Source: Lewinellaceae bacterium
GTDB taxonomy: Bacteria > Bacteroidota > Bacteroidia > Chitinophagales > Saprospiraceae
Direction: 5' to 3'
Length of the DNA stretch: 64,000 nt
Assembly (NCBI GenBank): GCA_020636325.1
Contig: JACJYC010000003.1
Span: 496,001 to 560,000 of the forward strand
In this document: positions 35,356-43,677 of the stretch, piece by piece
Numbering within the stretch: the stretch's first letter is position 1
How the letters are laid out: each line of letters starts with the position of its first letter
Program-made: the position numbers and the translations under genes
Notes under the pieces: generated by a model
The model's database searches: none
The model's input: the letters and a program-made list of their open reading frames with translations, nothing else
Told to the model about the DNA's origin: nothing

Positions 35356-36600
35356 CTCCGCCCTTTGGCCTGGTTAGAGGAGCGCCAAATCCATTCCATC
35401 GGTGATGAAGTCCAGATCTTTCTGCCGGAGCAGGGATTTTGCGGAATAGCCGGGGTGACTTCCCTGATTCCATTTCGATTCAACTCTCCTGAATCGGAAA
35501 AAATTTATCCGGACGGTTTACAATTGTCGCCGATAACGGGTACCTTTACCCATACTTCCGAAAACGTTTGGGAGTTGATCTTTGACAATGCGGATACCAT
35601 TCTGGTAACAGCTGCTCATCCGTTCTACAGCCTTGATGCGCAGGATTGGCGGCTGGCAGGAGAACTTCGCCTGGGGGAAAGGGTGCAATCAAAAGACAAC
35701 CAAGGAATCCTGACGGGAGCATCGTACTTGCCGGGCAAATACAAAGTTTACAACCTGGAGGTACGCACCAACCATAATTTTTTGGTTGGGAGTTCCGGGT
35801 TGCTGGTGCACAATCAATGCAAAGTATCGGAGCTCAGGGAGCTTGTTCAGCCATTAAAAAAAGACCCCGATTGGGTATTGCCTTTATCACCCGGTTCCAA
35901 TGTATTGGATAAAAACCCGGATTGGCTGACGGAACTGGCTAAATTGCCCGATCAACTTCCGGTGACCAATACAGGCCCCAGCCTGCAGCGGTTTATTGAT
36001 GAGGTAGGGGATATAGGTGGTACGATTGAGGGAGAACTATTTAAAGCTTGGATTGCCTTATTAAAAACATCTTTAAATTCAAATAAATATTGGCTTAAAA
36101 GGATTTCAAGATGGCAGGACGCTGGATTAAATTTTACATTCACTCAGCAGGGAGCAAAAATTAAAGTTTTCAAAGGGGGCAAAGAAGTAGTAGAAATTAA
36201 TGATGTTCTTGAGTATTTTAAAGTAAAGCATAATGGTTTTGGAGGTGATATTTTTTGCCCATTAGATAAAACAGTGACCGTAATTGGATTATATCACCCT
36301 TATCAACAACTTCTAGGTACTTGGTATCTTATCGATGATTTGAAACTTTTTAAAACAGGTGTAAACCCAGGCGGACTCAATCTTTTAAATGCTCCAAATT
36401 GGTCTTGGGATTTAAATCGTGATTGGCTCTACGAAGCGGCAATAGTTCGTGGTGATATTATTAGAATTATTTCTGACCCTGATATCCCTTCAACTATTTG
36501 GGATAATGGAATTCAACCTGGATTACCTGGGCACAACGGTATTAAGACAGTTACTGGCCTAGAAATTGATTTCTTGAAGAGCTATGGATATAATATATGA
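35299..36600 (+). CDS. Headless Hint-toxin cassette (orphan toxin)
   Basis: The frame opens at ATG 35299 inside the antisense of the copied host gene; its first 19 or so codons are thus accidental. True homology to the Hint domain of the first toxin begins near LLRPLAWLEERQIHSIGDE and runs to the end motif HNFLVGSSGLLVHNQC; the nucleophile half (GCFVPGTQ) is absent, so self-cleavage is impossible. A 60-base block (35539-35598) matches 32506-32565 at 56 positions. The toxin part (from about 35815) is unrelated to the first one. Its end, SWDLNRDWLYEAAIVRGD, then a variable loop, then TGLEIDFLKSYGY, follows a pattern I recall from other polymorphic toxin C termini, but I cannot assign an activity. 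It looks like a silent cassette that could be recombined behind an intact head. Overlaps its partner gene by ATGA. Confidence 0.7.
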   Translation: MVVTVPAGVGQQLMPLAELLRPLAWLEERQIHSIGDEVQIFLPEQGFCGIAGVTSLIPFRFNSPESEKIYPDGLQLSPITGTFTHTSENVWELIFDNADTILVTAAHPFYSLDAQDWRLAGELRLGERVQSKDNQGILTGASYLPGKYKVYNLEVRTNHNFLVGSSGLLVHNQCKVSELRELVQPLKKDPDWVLPLSPGSNVLDKNPDWLTELAKLPDQLPVTNTGPSLQRFIDEVGDIGGTIEGELFKAWIALLKTSLNSNKYWLKRISRWQDAGLNFTFTQQGAKIKVFKGGKEVVEINDVLEYFKVKHNGFGGDIFCPLDKTVTVIGLYHPYQQLLGTWYLIDDLKLFKTGVNPGGLNLLNAPNWSWDLNRDWLYEAAIVRGDIIRIISDPDIPSTIWDNGIQPGLPGHNGIKTVTGLEIDFLKSYGYNI

Positions 36601-36950
36601 TCCAACTATCCCTGGGTTCAAAAAACCATAATAATAATTTTATGAATCAAATTAATTTGGATATTCTGGAAAGAATAAACGCTGAATATTCCGATGAAGA
36701 TCAAAAAGAAATATTGATGATCATTGAAAATATTTTTAGTAATGGGTCAATAGTTGGCCCTGCTCAATTAGCTAGAAGCTTGTTATTCTTAGCAAATGGT
36801 AATCTAAATTTGATAAAACAATTTATGACTAAAGATCCTAGGGATGTCATTTTAGCAGCAGAACGGAAGATAGGAAGCCCCGGGCATTTCTTTAATTTGC
36901 CGTTTGACGAAATTGATCAATTTTTTGAAAAATTATATGGCAATGAGTGA
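36597..36950 (+). CDS. Putative immunity protein of the headless cassette
   Basis: The first ATG (36597) overlaps the toxin stop as ATGA, suggesting coupling; an internal ATG at 36642 (MNQINLDILERINAEYSDED) is an equally plausible start and gives 102 residues. The product is small, acidic and probably helical (QKEILMIIENIF, QLARSLLFLANGN), without a signal peptide, as expected for a cytosolic immunity protein. No family recognised. The spacer up to 37090 has no complete gene. Confidence 0.6.
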   Translation: MIQLSLGSKNHNNNFMNQINLDILERINAEYSDEDQKEILMIIENIFSNGSIVGPAQLARSLLFLANGNLNLIKQFMTKDPRDVILAAERKIGSPGHFFNLPFDEIDQFFEKLYGNE

Positions 36951-37090
36951 CTGGCCTCCGCCGGGATTTGGAATTAGAGAAATAGATATAATTGACTAAT
37001 TACACTGTAAATTAAATTTATGCGTACGAATGGAAGCTGGGATCCTCCGGAGAAATTATCAGTTATCCGTTATGTTATCGGATAGGATCG

Positions 37091-38191
37091 ATGATCAAAA
37101 TGATCCCGGTTTTTGTGAATGATACTCCGATCTCAGGTAGCGTAAAAATAAAAGCAAATATCAAAGGAGTAGATTATGTGGTTGATGGAGTCAGCTCGGA
37201 CGATCACATAACTACGGATGAGAATGGGATTGAATTTGAAGCCGATCATTTTGTAGGTTATGAAGAGAAAAGGTTGATCAAATGGTCAGTCTCTTTCAAT
37301 GATGGGGATTGGTTTCCTGTTGGAGAAAGCGGGCATAAATTATTTTTTACCCTGGAAGACCCTGCTGTGGGAGTTGGAATTACATATACAGACCCACCTT
37401 TTGAAAAATATTTGTATTTTTCTTGCAACAAGGCAAAGGGAAAATCTTCCAGAACAGGTGTTTTGAGCGCTATATGGAATGCTTTCGATATTAATAATCC
37501 TGAAAAATTGAAAGTAGGAGATTTTTTAGAAAATAATATTGATGAAGAAAAATTAATAACCTATTATGGAACACCTGAAACAAGCACAAATTGTTTGACA
37601 GAGCCTTTTGATGGTCAGTGTACCGCTTGGGTTAGTTTATTAACCAATGCTTTAGCTCACCAAGGATTTAAAAGGTTGGTTGACTACAAAAACGTTACTA
37701 TTGGATCCATCTACAAGAATGACAATGAATGCTTTCTGGTTAAAAATTGGCAATTTAAAGATTTAGATCCCTCGGAACCATTGTTTTTACACCCAGAAAG
37801 TAATCAATATTATTCTCATAGCAATTATACTACAGCACCTGAAATACAGCCAACTTCAATTGGGAATAACGCAACTGGACACTATTTTTGGACGAGTGAA
37901 GAGGTGTTTGAACGCCCGGGAATACCAGGACAGAATAACCCAAATCCAGCATCAGATTTTTGCTATCACGAAATTGCGAGAATTAATTTAGATGGCGGTG
38001 TTTACGCATACTTTGATCCATCATACGGAGTTAAATATAATTCCCATTCAGAGATTAAAAACACGATTGAGGGTTTCTATATCTTAGGGTTATCTCTGGA
38101 AGAAGATGAAGTGAATGGTGAAGTAATTACAGTGTGGCCCTTCTATTTTAGAAAAAATATTGACGGATCATCAATTTTAATCGATGAATAA
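37091..38191 (+). CDS. Transglutaminase-like effector candidate (probably 5' truncated)
   Basis: The 366-residue frame starts at ATG 37091, but the open frame extends in coding-like sequence (YEWKLGSSGEIISYPLCYR) back to about 37017 without a signal peptide, so the gene is probably a headless cassette. About residues 5-110 look like an Ig-like beta domain. The rest carries a Cys-His-Asp triad: C177 in GQCTAWVSLL, H293 in FCYHEIARI and D309 in VYAYFDPSYG. The His-to-Asp spacing and the HE...DPSYG context match the transglutaminase/papain-like superfamily, used by several bacterial toxins for deamidation, crosslinking or proteolysis. Activity is inferred. The next gene overlaps it by eight bases. 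Confidence 0.65.
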   Translation: MIKMIPVFVNDTPISGSVKIKANIKGVDYVVDGVSSDDHITTDENGIEFEADHFVGYEEKRLIKWSVSFNDGDWFPVGESGHKLFFTLEDPAVGVGITYTDPPFEKYLYFSCNKAKGKSSRTGVLSAIWNAFDINNPEKLKVGDFLENNIDEEKLITYYGTPETSTNCLTEPFDGQCTAWVSLLTNALAHQGFKRLVDYKNVTIGSIYKNDNECFLVKNWQFKDLDPSEPLFLHPESNQYYSHSNYTTAPEIQPTSIGNNATGHYFWTSEEVFERPGIPGQNNPNPASDFCYHEIARINLDGGVYAYFDPSYGVKYNSHSEIKNTIEGFYILGLSLEEDEVNGEVITVWPFYFRKNIDGSSILIDE

Positions 38192-39311
38192 ATCTTATTT
38201 TATTATTTTTTTTATTTTATTCTTTATTGATGTGAATCATTCTCAAGTGGAGAGCTTTGGCCTTGTTTATAATAATCGACTTATTGTAGGTGGAACCGAA
38301 GTCAATCTTCCTGGAAATTACTTTAAAAGCTTTAATGATCGAAATAATTCAGAGTCATTTTTTACAAAAATTCCTTCATTAATAAAATCAAGTAAATATG
38401 ATTTTCCTTTTTGTTGGGATGTGTTTAAAGATACTGTTTTTGTAGTTGTATCCAGACAGGTCAGGGGATTTCGCGAAGAGGTTCATTTTTCCCAATGGGA
38501 GCTTTCCAAGCTTACTCAAGTTGAAGTAAACTTAGCTGATTCTTTGGGAAGAATTTCACTTGACAAAAATGCTCCAGACTTTCAAGATAAAGTTAAAATA
38601 ATTGGCGATGAATTGATGAAAGAGGAAATTAAAAGGAATTTTAGAACAGTTAGGCCAGTCTCTAGCATATTTGATGAATTGCATGGAAACCAGGGAGAAC
38701 AGTTTTATTTGCCTCTCAAAAATAAAGATATCATTACTTACGATTTCGTCACCCTGAATCGGGATACCCATTTGTTTTTTGTCCGGGACGGCCGGAAATT
38801 ATCTGTGTGGAAATACGCCTATCCGGTCATTGGACAAAAGAATGAGGATTCAGACTGGCGGGAGATGGTTACCTATACTTCGGATTCCATCTATGTTCCA
38901 CCGGAAAAAAGTTTTTACTACAAACCGAATTATGCCTTTCATGCTTCAAAAGAAAAAACGATCTGCTCAGCGATCGATGACACCCTGTTTTTCAAAGGTC
39001 ACTTCAAAGCCATCCGGCAGGATGGAGAAACCTACCTGATCAACCTGAAACACGGAGCGATCTATCATCTGCAGGAAAAAAAGATCGTCAGGATCGGAAA
39101 GCTGGATGTTGGGAACCAAAAATTTTCGGTTCCGGAAGGGCAGCTCTTTATTGAGGACCGGGACAACCGGCGATTGATTTTTTTCGGTAAGGTGAAGCAG
39201 GAGGGCCGACCAGAGAAATTTCCCAGGTTTATTGAAATTTTGACAAAGGAAGACCTGCGCACGGTATTTCCGAATATCCATGAAATTTTTATTCCGGTTG
39301 ATCAACATTAA
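38184..39311 (+). CDS. Putative secreted immunity partner of the transglutaminase-like effector; mosaic composition
   Basis: It overlaps the preceding gene by eight bases. The 375-residue product has a signal peptide (SYFIIFFILFFIDVNHSQ) and several strand-loop-strand units (for example RKLSVWKYAYPVIGQKN, ETYLINLKHGAIYHLQEKK), so it may be a beta-propeller in the periplasm. The first 185 or so codons are AT-rich; from about 38740 the codons become GC-rich like the host, so the gene appears to be a join of two sources. An immunity role would fit an effector that acts in the periplasm, but this is positional inference. Confidence 0.5.
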   Translation: MNKSYFIIFFILFFIDVNHSQVESFGLVYNNRLIVGGTEVNLPGNYFKSFNDRNNSESFFTKIPSLIKSSKYDFPFCWDVFKDTVFVVVSRQVRGFREEVHFSQWELSKLTQVEVNLADSLGRISLDKNAPDFQDKVKIIGDELMKEEIKRNFRTVRPVSSIFDELHGNQGEQFYLPLKNKDIITYDFVTLNRDTHLFFVRDGRKLSVWKYAYPVIGQKNEDSDWREMVTYTSDSIYVPPEKSFYYKPNYAFHASKEKTICSAIDDTLFFKGHFKAIRQDGETYLINLKHGAIYHLQEKKIVRIGKLDVGNQKFSVPEGQLFIEDRDNRRLIFFGKVKQEGRPEKFPRFIEILTKEDLRTVFPNIHEIFIPVDQH

Positions 39312-39384
39312 ATCTCCTAAAAATGAAACTGAGTAAGACGATCCGGTTTCTGAATAGAAATACGCTCAGGCAATCATTCAGGCT

Positions 39385-40680
39385 TTGCAGTACATGGCAG
39401 ACGTGCTCGAAGGCCCTTATTTTATGATTTCAGACAGGAAATATTATTCAGGCAGCGTGGCTTATTTGGGGCAAGCGGATGATGAAGTAGAAGAATTGGC
39501 TGCTTTCCATGCCGATGGGACACCGTTTCCAGGCTCTTCTTCCTGGTCGGGTGTAACCGGCGGAAGCGGTCATATTGCTACCTTTTCTGTTGACGCCCCT
39601 TCCGCGGCCTCATCAGGGGATCCGGTCAGCATAAGTTACGATAACGCGGGAACTCTGGAAGAACTCGCGATCCATATCGTTGTGGTCAAGGTGACTTTCA
39701 GGAAACATCCGGATCAGGTTTACGGGTTTGATGATAATCCGGCGTTTATCAAATCAAATGGAAATAAATTTTGCTATCCATTTTATAATACCTCACCACC
39801 CAAGGATGGAATCCCATGGAAATCTGTCGAAGTCGGGAAATCGGATGCAGTGGTTGCGGAAATATCGCCGGTGGGGGTTGGTAATAAAGTTTTTTTGGTT
39901 AGCAATACCCCTCAATTTCTCGCTTCGCCCAATGCTGTATCAACATCCGAAATTTCTTTTGCTGTTCAAGCGGGAACTGAAAACTCCGAAGGTTTGATTA
40001 CTGCATCATTGGGGCAAGAGGACGGGCTTTCCGGCGGATGGCTGCGGTTGGTAAGCTTTCCCGAAGTTGAGAAAAGGATATTTCTAATTGAAGTTTATAA
40101 TGCTGAAATTGACCCGGTCAGTCAGGCTTTGCTTCCGGAACAGACGGAAATGAACAATCAAGTTAGCAGCATTTATAATGAAGGAGTTGTAAAACTATTG
40201 ATTGGGAATCATATTTTGGAAAATAGTGACTATGACTTGATACCCTATAATCAGATTGAAATACCTGAGAGTGGGACGTATTCAACGGAAATGATGTCAA
40301 TTTACGAAAATTGTGTTCTCTGTGAAGAGGTAATATCTTTATTTGATCAAGAAGAAGTATGGTTTATTTTTATTGTAGATCTTCCAACATATCAAAATGG
40401 AAGCCCCTTTGATATTCAAGGAAGATTTGATACAGAGCTTAATTATGGATTTGTTTTTCTCAATAACCATTCAGAATCTAATATCATTAATACGACGGCT
40501 CATGAGTTCGGCCATGGTATTTTTGATCTGAAACATCCATTTAGTGAGTTTAATCCAGGTTATGATTCGCCCTGTTTGAGTAATTACGACCCGAGTGGTT
40601 TGGATCCAAATAATGTAATGGATTATAATCAAGGGATATTTATGCTCTTTCGGAGGTATTATTGGTCAAAAATGCATTAA
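39385..40680 (+). CDS. Metzincin-like metalloprotease effector candidate with frameshifted N terminus
   Basis: The open frame starts with TTG at 39385 (ATG at 39394 gives MADVLEGPYF). Upstream, ATG 39323 opens a frame MKLSKTIRFLNR that would run into KYAQAIIQALQYMADVLEG if one extra A stood in the A-run at 39358-39360; as written, the frames are offset. So this may be a frameshifted gene or a sequence error. The C-terminal domain has HEFGHGIFDLKHPF (HExxHxxxxxxH zinc site) and a later NNVMDYNQG Met-turn, ending RRYYWSKMH; this matches the zinc protease domains I recall at the C termini of Bacteroidota toxin-like proteins. No signal peptide is visible. The 3' half is more AT-rich than the 5' half. 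Confidence 0.65.
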   Translation: MQYMADVLEGPYFMISDRKYYSGSVAYLGQADDEVEELAAFHADGTPFPGSSSWSGVTGGSGHIATFSVDAPSAASSGDPVSISYDNAGTLEELAIHIVVVKVTFRKHPDQVYGFDDNPAFIKSNGNKFCYPFYNTSPPKDGIPWKSVEVGKSDAVVAEISPVGVGNKVFLVSNTPQFLASPNAVSTSEISFAVQAGTENSEGLITASLGQEDGLSGGWLRLVSFPEVEKRIFLIEVYNAEIDPVSQALLPEQTEMNNQVSSIYNEGVVKLLIGNHILENSDYDLIPYNQIEIPESGTYSTEMMSIYENCVLCEEVISLFDQEEVWFIFIVDLPTYQNGSPFDIQGRFDTELNYGFVFLNNHSESNIINTTAHEFGHGIFDLKHPFSEFNPGYDSPCLSNYDPSGLDPNNVMDYNQGIFMLFRRYYWSKMH

Positions 40681-41603
40681 TGATGAAAATTATCCTGATG
40701 TTCTCCTTATTTGTAATTTCTGTGAATTATTCTGATGCCCAGACCAGAAGAGATTCTTTTTTGTATTATCTGGAGAATATACGTGAAGTAAACCAGCCTT
40801 TTACACTTTATTTCAAAGATTTTTCTGCGGATTCTTATTGGATGTACGATCTTCTGGTTCCTTATATTGAAAAAAATAAAACCAAAAATGCTGTTGATTA
40901 TTTTGTGGTTGCATGGAGTTTAGCTTATAAGAGTCAAAAAAAGGATTTAAATAAAAAGGTTTTGAATTTATTAATTGGCGGATCAAGCAGTAATGAAATT
41001 AATACCCGAGAGCATTGTGTTTTAAATTTAAAAAGATTTGAAAAGGAACTGTTTGGAGAAGAGGAAATAAAAAAAATCAAAAATTTATTACATAAGCCTT
41101 CCCAGGATCAATTATTTAATTTGATACTGCTTTGTGGATATCTTGATCTTAAATCGCAAAAGAAGTATTTAAAACAGCATTATATCGGAAGCTATCAACC
41201 TGTTAATTACAAGTCGTATTATGAATCCAATGAATGGGCAGCCTACCTGGCATTAGCCCGAATGGGAGACAGAAACTCCATAACCTATGTAATTCAGCAT
41301 TACAGGGCAGAAAAAGATCTGTTTGATAAATGCAAAATTATTAGTAGACATCTTGATTATGTTAAAAGAAAAGAGTCCCTAGAACAATTAATAGAAATAT
41401 TTACAGGTGATCTTGAAGTACCTCCGGAGTATCCCGAAATAAAAGGAACTCCCTGTGGGCAAAACTTCATTTATTTTTTAGCAAAAAGCATAAAAAACTA
41501 CCCTTACCCTATAAAACGGGTCTACTACCCCGAAGACATCGAAAAAGCCCGCGCCTGGTTTGCCACCCGCCCCAAAATCATCATCAACCGGGATATCTTC
41601 TGA
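40680..41603 (+). CDS. Secreted HEAT-like protein, putative immunity to the metalloprotease
   Basis: I take ATG 40680, whose A is shared with the preceding stop (TAATG). A TTG at 40662 lies five bases after GGAGG and is a serious alternative; both keep the signal peptide (KIILMFSLFVISVNYSDAQ). The mature protein of about 285 residues is helical and Lys-rich, with pieces like WAAYLALARMGDRNSITYVIQHY that suggest HEAT/ARM-type repeats. Coupling to the protease gene suggests a periplasmic inhibitor. The last 100 bases (from about 41500) turn GC-rich and form the left border of a duplicated host segment. Confidence 0.55.
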   Translation: MMKIILMFSLFVISVNYSDAQTRRDSFLYYLENIREVNQPFTLYFKDFSADSYWMYDLLVPYIEKNKTKNAVDYFVVAWSLAYKSQKKDLNKKVLNLLIGGSSSNEINTREHCVLNLKRFEKELFGEEEIKKIKNLLHKPSQDQLFNLILLCGYLDLKSQKKYLKQHYIGSYQPVNYKSYYESNEWAAYLALARMGDRNSITYVIQHYRAEKDLFDKCKIISRHLDYVKRKESLEQLIEIFTGDLEVPPEYPEIKGTPCGQNFIYFLAKSIKNYPYPIKRVYYPEDIEKARAWFATRPKIIINRDIF

Positions 41604-41956
41604 GCTTTGCGAAACCTCCGGGGTTTCGTAAAGCTGAAACGCAACCAAACCTTCAACATATGCGCAATTTGCTACACACAACCGCTCTTTTCCTCCTGTC
41701 AGCCGCCGGCCTGGCCGCACAGCCTCTGGAAATCCGCCACGTCTCCAGCCCGCTGCTCGTGCGCGAGACGCGCGGATTCACGGAAGGCCCCGACGGGACC
41801 ATCTACTTCTTCACCGGAGACGACAACCTCTACCGGATCCAGGACGATACCCTGGTGGTGGCGGTGGAATACGAATGCCCGTCCTTTTGCGGGGTGCAGG
41901 ACATCTACGCCGGCCCCGACAGCGCCCTGTACGTGGGCACCAAATTCGGCGGCCTG
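41587..41956 (+). repeat. Duplicated host segment, copy 1 (partner 46039-46437)
   Basis: From AACCGGGATATCTT at 41587 through the 5' part of the gene at 41660, the sequence recurs at 46039 with small indels before the ATG and near-identity after it (ATG offset 4,444). The second copy lacks bases equal to 41957-42111 and ends after the equivalent of about 42148. Confidence 0.88.
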
Positions 41957-42892
41957 CTCCGCGTCAAGGACGGCGTGACCACCGGATTCATCCCCGACAA
42001 AAACGTGTACAGCGTAGCTGCCGACACGGCCGGCAAACTCTACGCCGGGATCGACGGCGGCGGCGTGGGGGTATACGACGGCGCCACCTGGACCTACTAC
42101 AAAAATGCGGGCACCAACCTGGCCTCGGACTTCATCTACGACCTGGCGATCGATACCAACCACGTGCTGTGGCTGGCCACCGGGGCGGGCCTGGCCAAAT
42201 ACACGGGCCCGGGAAATAATTTTACCAATTACACTTTGTCAGGTTTCGGCCCCTCTTATTCCAGAGTGGTGATCGGGGCCGACAACAAGGTCTGGGCGAC
42301 AGCCAGTTCCGGCGGTGCGGTCGGCTTCGACGGGGCGGAGTGGACCACCTTCCCGAATATCTTCACCTTCATATCCGGCGTGAACGGGCTGGGCGTCAGT
42401 TCCACCGGAATTGTCTGGACCTCCCGCAGCAGCCACGGCCTGTACCGCGTGCAGACCGCCCCGACCGTGCAGGGTACCCTTTACCCCTTCGATACCCTCG
42501 GCCTGGGGACGGGCTTCATCCTGCGGAGCCTGTTCATGGACAGCCGCGACCGGCTCTGGGCCTGCCTGGATTTCAGCACCGACCTGGCGGTGATCACCGA
42601 GAACCCGGTCTCCGGTACCGCGGAAACGCACCCGTATCAGGACCATTTCCGGCTCCATCCCAACCCGGTCAGGACGGACTTCCGTCTGGCCCTGAGCCCC
42701 GAAGCTGCCGGACTGCAGGGCAAGACCGCCGTGTTGTACAATGCCCTCGGTCAGCGCGCCGCCGCCTGGCAGTTGCCGGACGGACAAACGGAGATCACCT
42801 GCGAAACCGAAGAACTCACACCGGGCGTTTATACCCTGCAGATGGAGCAAAGCGGGCGGGTAGTAGCAGCTTTGCGGATGGTTCGGCTTTGA
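41660..42892 (+). CDS. Secreted beta-propeller protein with T9SS type A sorting domain
   Basis: The 410-residue product has a signal peptide (about 1-20, LLSAAGLAAQ), then propeller blades of the two-component-regulator-propeller type (VYSVAADTAGKLYAGIDGGG, 20 residues; LAIDTNHVLWLATGAGLAKY; VWTSRSSHGLYRV), and ends with a type A T9SS domain (LHPNPVRTDFRLAL, then VLYNALGQR, then LTPGVYTLQMEQSGR). It should be exported by T9SS. GC content is host-like, so this is host DNA embedded among AT-rich cassettes. A truncated copy lies at 46104. The promoter may lie in the duplicated block before the ATG. Confidence 0.85.
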   Translation: MRNLLHTTALFLLSAAGLAAQPLEIRHVSSPLLVRETRGFTEGPDGTIYFFTGDDNLYRIQDDTLVVAVEYECPSFCGVQDIYAGPDSALYVGTKFGGLLRVKDGVTTGFIPDKNVYSVAADTAGKLYAGIDGGGVGVYDGATWTYYKNAGTNLASDFIYDLAIDTNHVLWLATGAGLAKYTGPGNNFTNYTLSGFGPSYSRVVIGADNKVWATASSGGAVGFDGAEWTTFPNIFTFISGVNGLGVSSTGIVWTSRSSHGLYRVQTAPTVQGTLYPFDTLGLGTGFILRSLFMDSRDRLWACLDFSTDLAVITENPVSGTAETHPYQDHFRLHPNPVRTDFRLALSPEAAGLQGKTAVLYNALGQRAAAWQLPDGQTEITCETEELTPGVYTLQMEQSGRVVAALRMVRL

Positions 42893-42934
42893 TCTCCGGT
42901 GACTGAGCGGAGTCGAAGTCAGCGGTAGGCAGCT

Positions 42935-42965
42935 GGGGTCGGACACCTCGGAGGTGTCCGACCCC
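42935..42965. terminator. Strong inverted repeat, likely terminator
   Basis: GGGGTCGGACACCTC at 42935-42949 and its exact complement at 42951-42965 form a long stem with a tiny loop, 43 bases after the T9SS cargo gene. It is preceded by ACTGAGCGGAGTCGAAGTC (from 42902), which resembles a dispersed repeat family. A-rich sequence follows. Confidence 0.7.
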
Positions 42966-42984
42966 GACCCGAAAAACAAAAGAA

Positions 42985-43030
42985 TTTAACAAACCAAACC
43001 CTTCGGCATTATGAAAAAGACGGCATACCT
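42985..43030 (+). repeat. Leader repeat shared with 30300-30344 (copy 2)
   Basis: This block contains the same AACAAACCAAACCC upstream sequence and the codons for M-K-K-T-A-Y-L as the start of the large polymorphic toxin. After it, the two sequences have nothing in common. Confidence 0.8.
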
Positions 43031-43589
43031 AAGTTCGGATCTCCTGACGGTCCGGCCGTACGACAGCGGTCGGCGCGGCGATATCGGAAATTTTGAAGCC
43101 CGGGTGATCTGTGAGCCTTTGTCGGTGCTGCCCAATCAGGCTGCATACGATATCCTGGAGCGCATACTCGACGATTTCGAATCGAATGAAACGGTCAGCC
43201 TGGATTCGGTGGAATTGCTGGTGTACCACAACGTGATCAGCGCCGCCGAGTACAACGACCTGAGCGTCCAGCCCGCCAAGGAGATCCACGCCTTCCTGAG
43301 CGCCCGCAAGCTGGAATTCTGGAAGGACGATATTGTCGCCCGCGTGGAGCTGGGCTGGGATTATGACGCCGAAGAACAACTGCAGGATTTCCAGCTTTTC
43401 CGCAGCGCCGAGGGCAGCGCCGTGATGCTGTACAAGACCATCCCCCTGAGCCAGTTGACCGCCGGCCTTGCATTTGTGGACGAAGACGTCAAACCCGGCC
43501 GACGGTACTTCTACCAGATCATGGCCCGCCATTCGGACGGCGGGTTCAGCAAGCGGAGCGGGGTGGTGATGGTGCGGGTGCCGCGGTAG
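43011..43589 (+). CDS. Chimeric ORF: toxin leader fused to a C-terminal Fn3-like fragment
   Basis: The 192-residue frame begins with the first seven residues of the polymorphic toxin leader (MKKTAYL), but the hydrophobic core of the signal peptide is missing. What follows is a GC-rich, host-like sequence (GDIGNFEARVICEPLSVL) ending in a fibronectin-III-like strand pattern (LQDFQLFRSAEGSAVMLYKT, then GRRYFYQIMARHSDGGFS). It looks like the C-terminal part of a much larger protein joined to the leader. I doubt it makes a secreted functional protein. The ATG and its spacing are intact, so it may still be expressed. Confidence 0.5.
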   Translation: MKKTAYLSSDLLTVRPYDSGRRGDIGNFEARVICEPLSVLPNQAAYDILERILDDFESNETVSLDSVELLVYHNVISAAEYNDLSVQPAKEIHAFLSARKLEFWKDDIVARVELGWDYDAEEQLQDFQLFRSAEGSAVMLYKTIPLSQLTAGLAFVDEDVKPGRRYFYQIMARHSDGGFSKRSGVVMVRVPR

Positions 43590-43677
43590 GGGGAGTTTCT
43601 TCCATGCTAGATTAGATTACCCTTCTAATTGGTTATTAGACCGTTAGATTTAATTAAGTAAATTTCAATGTAAAGAA

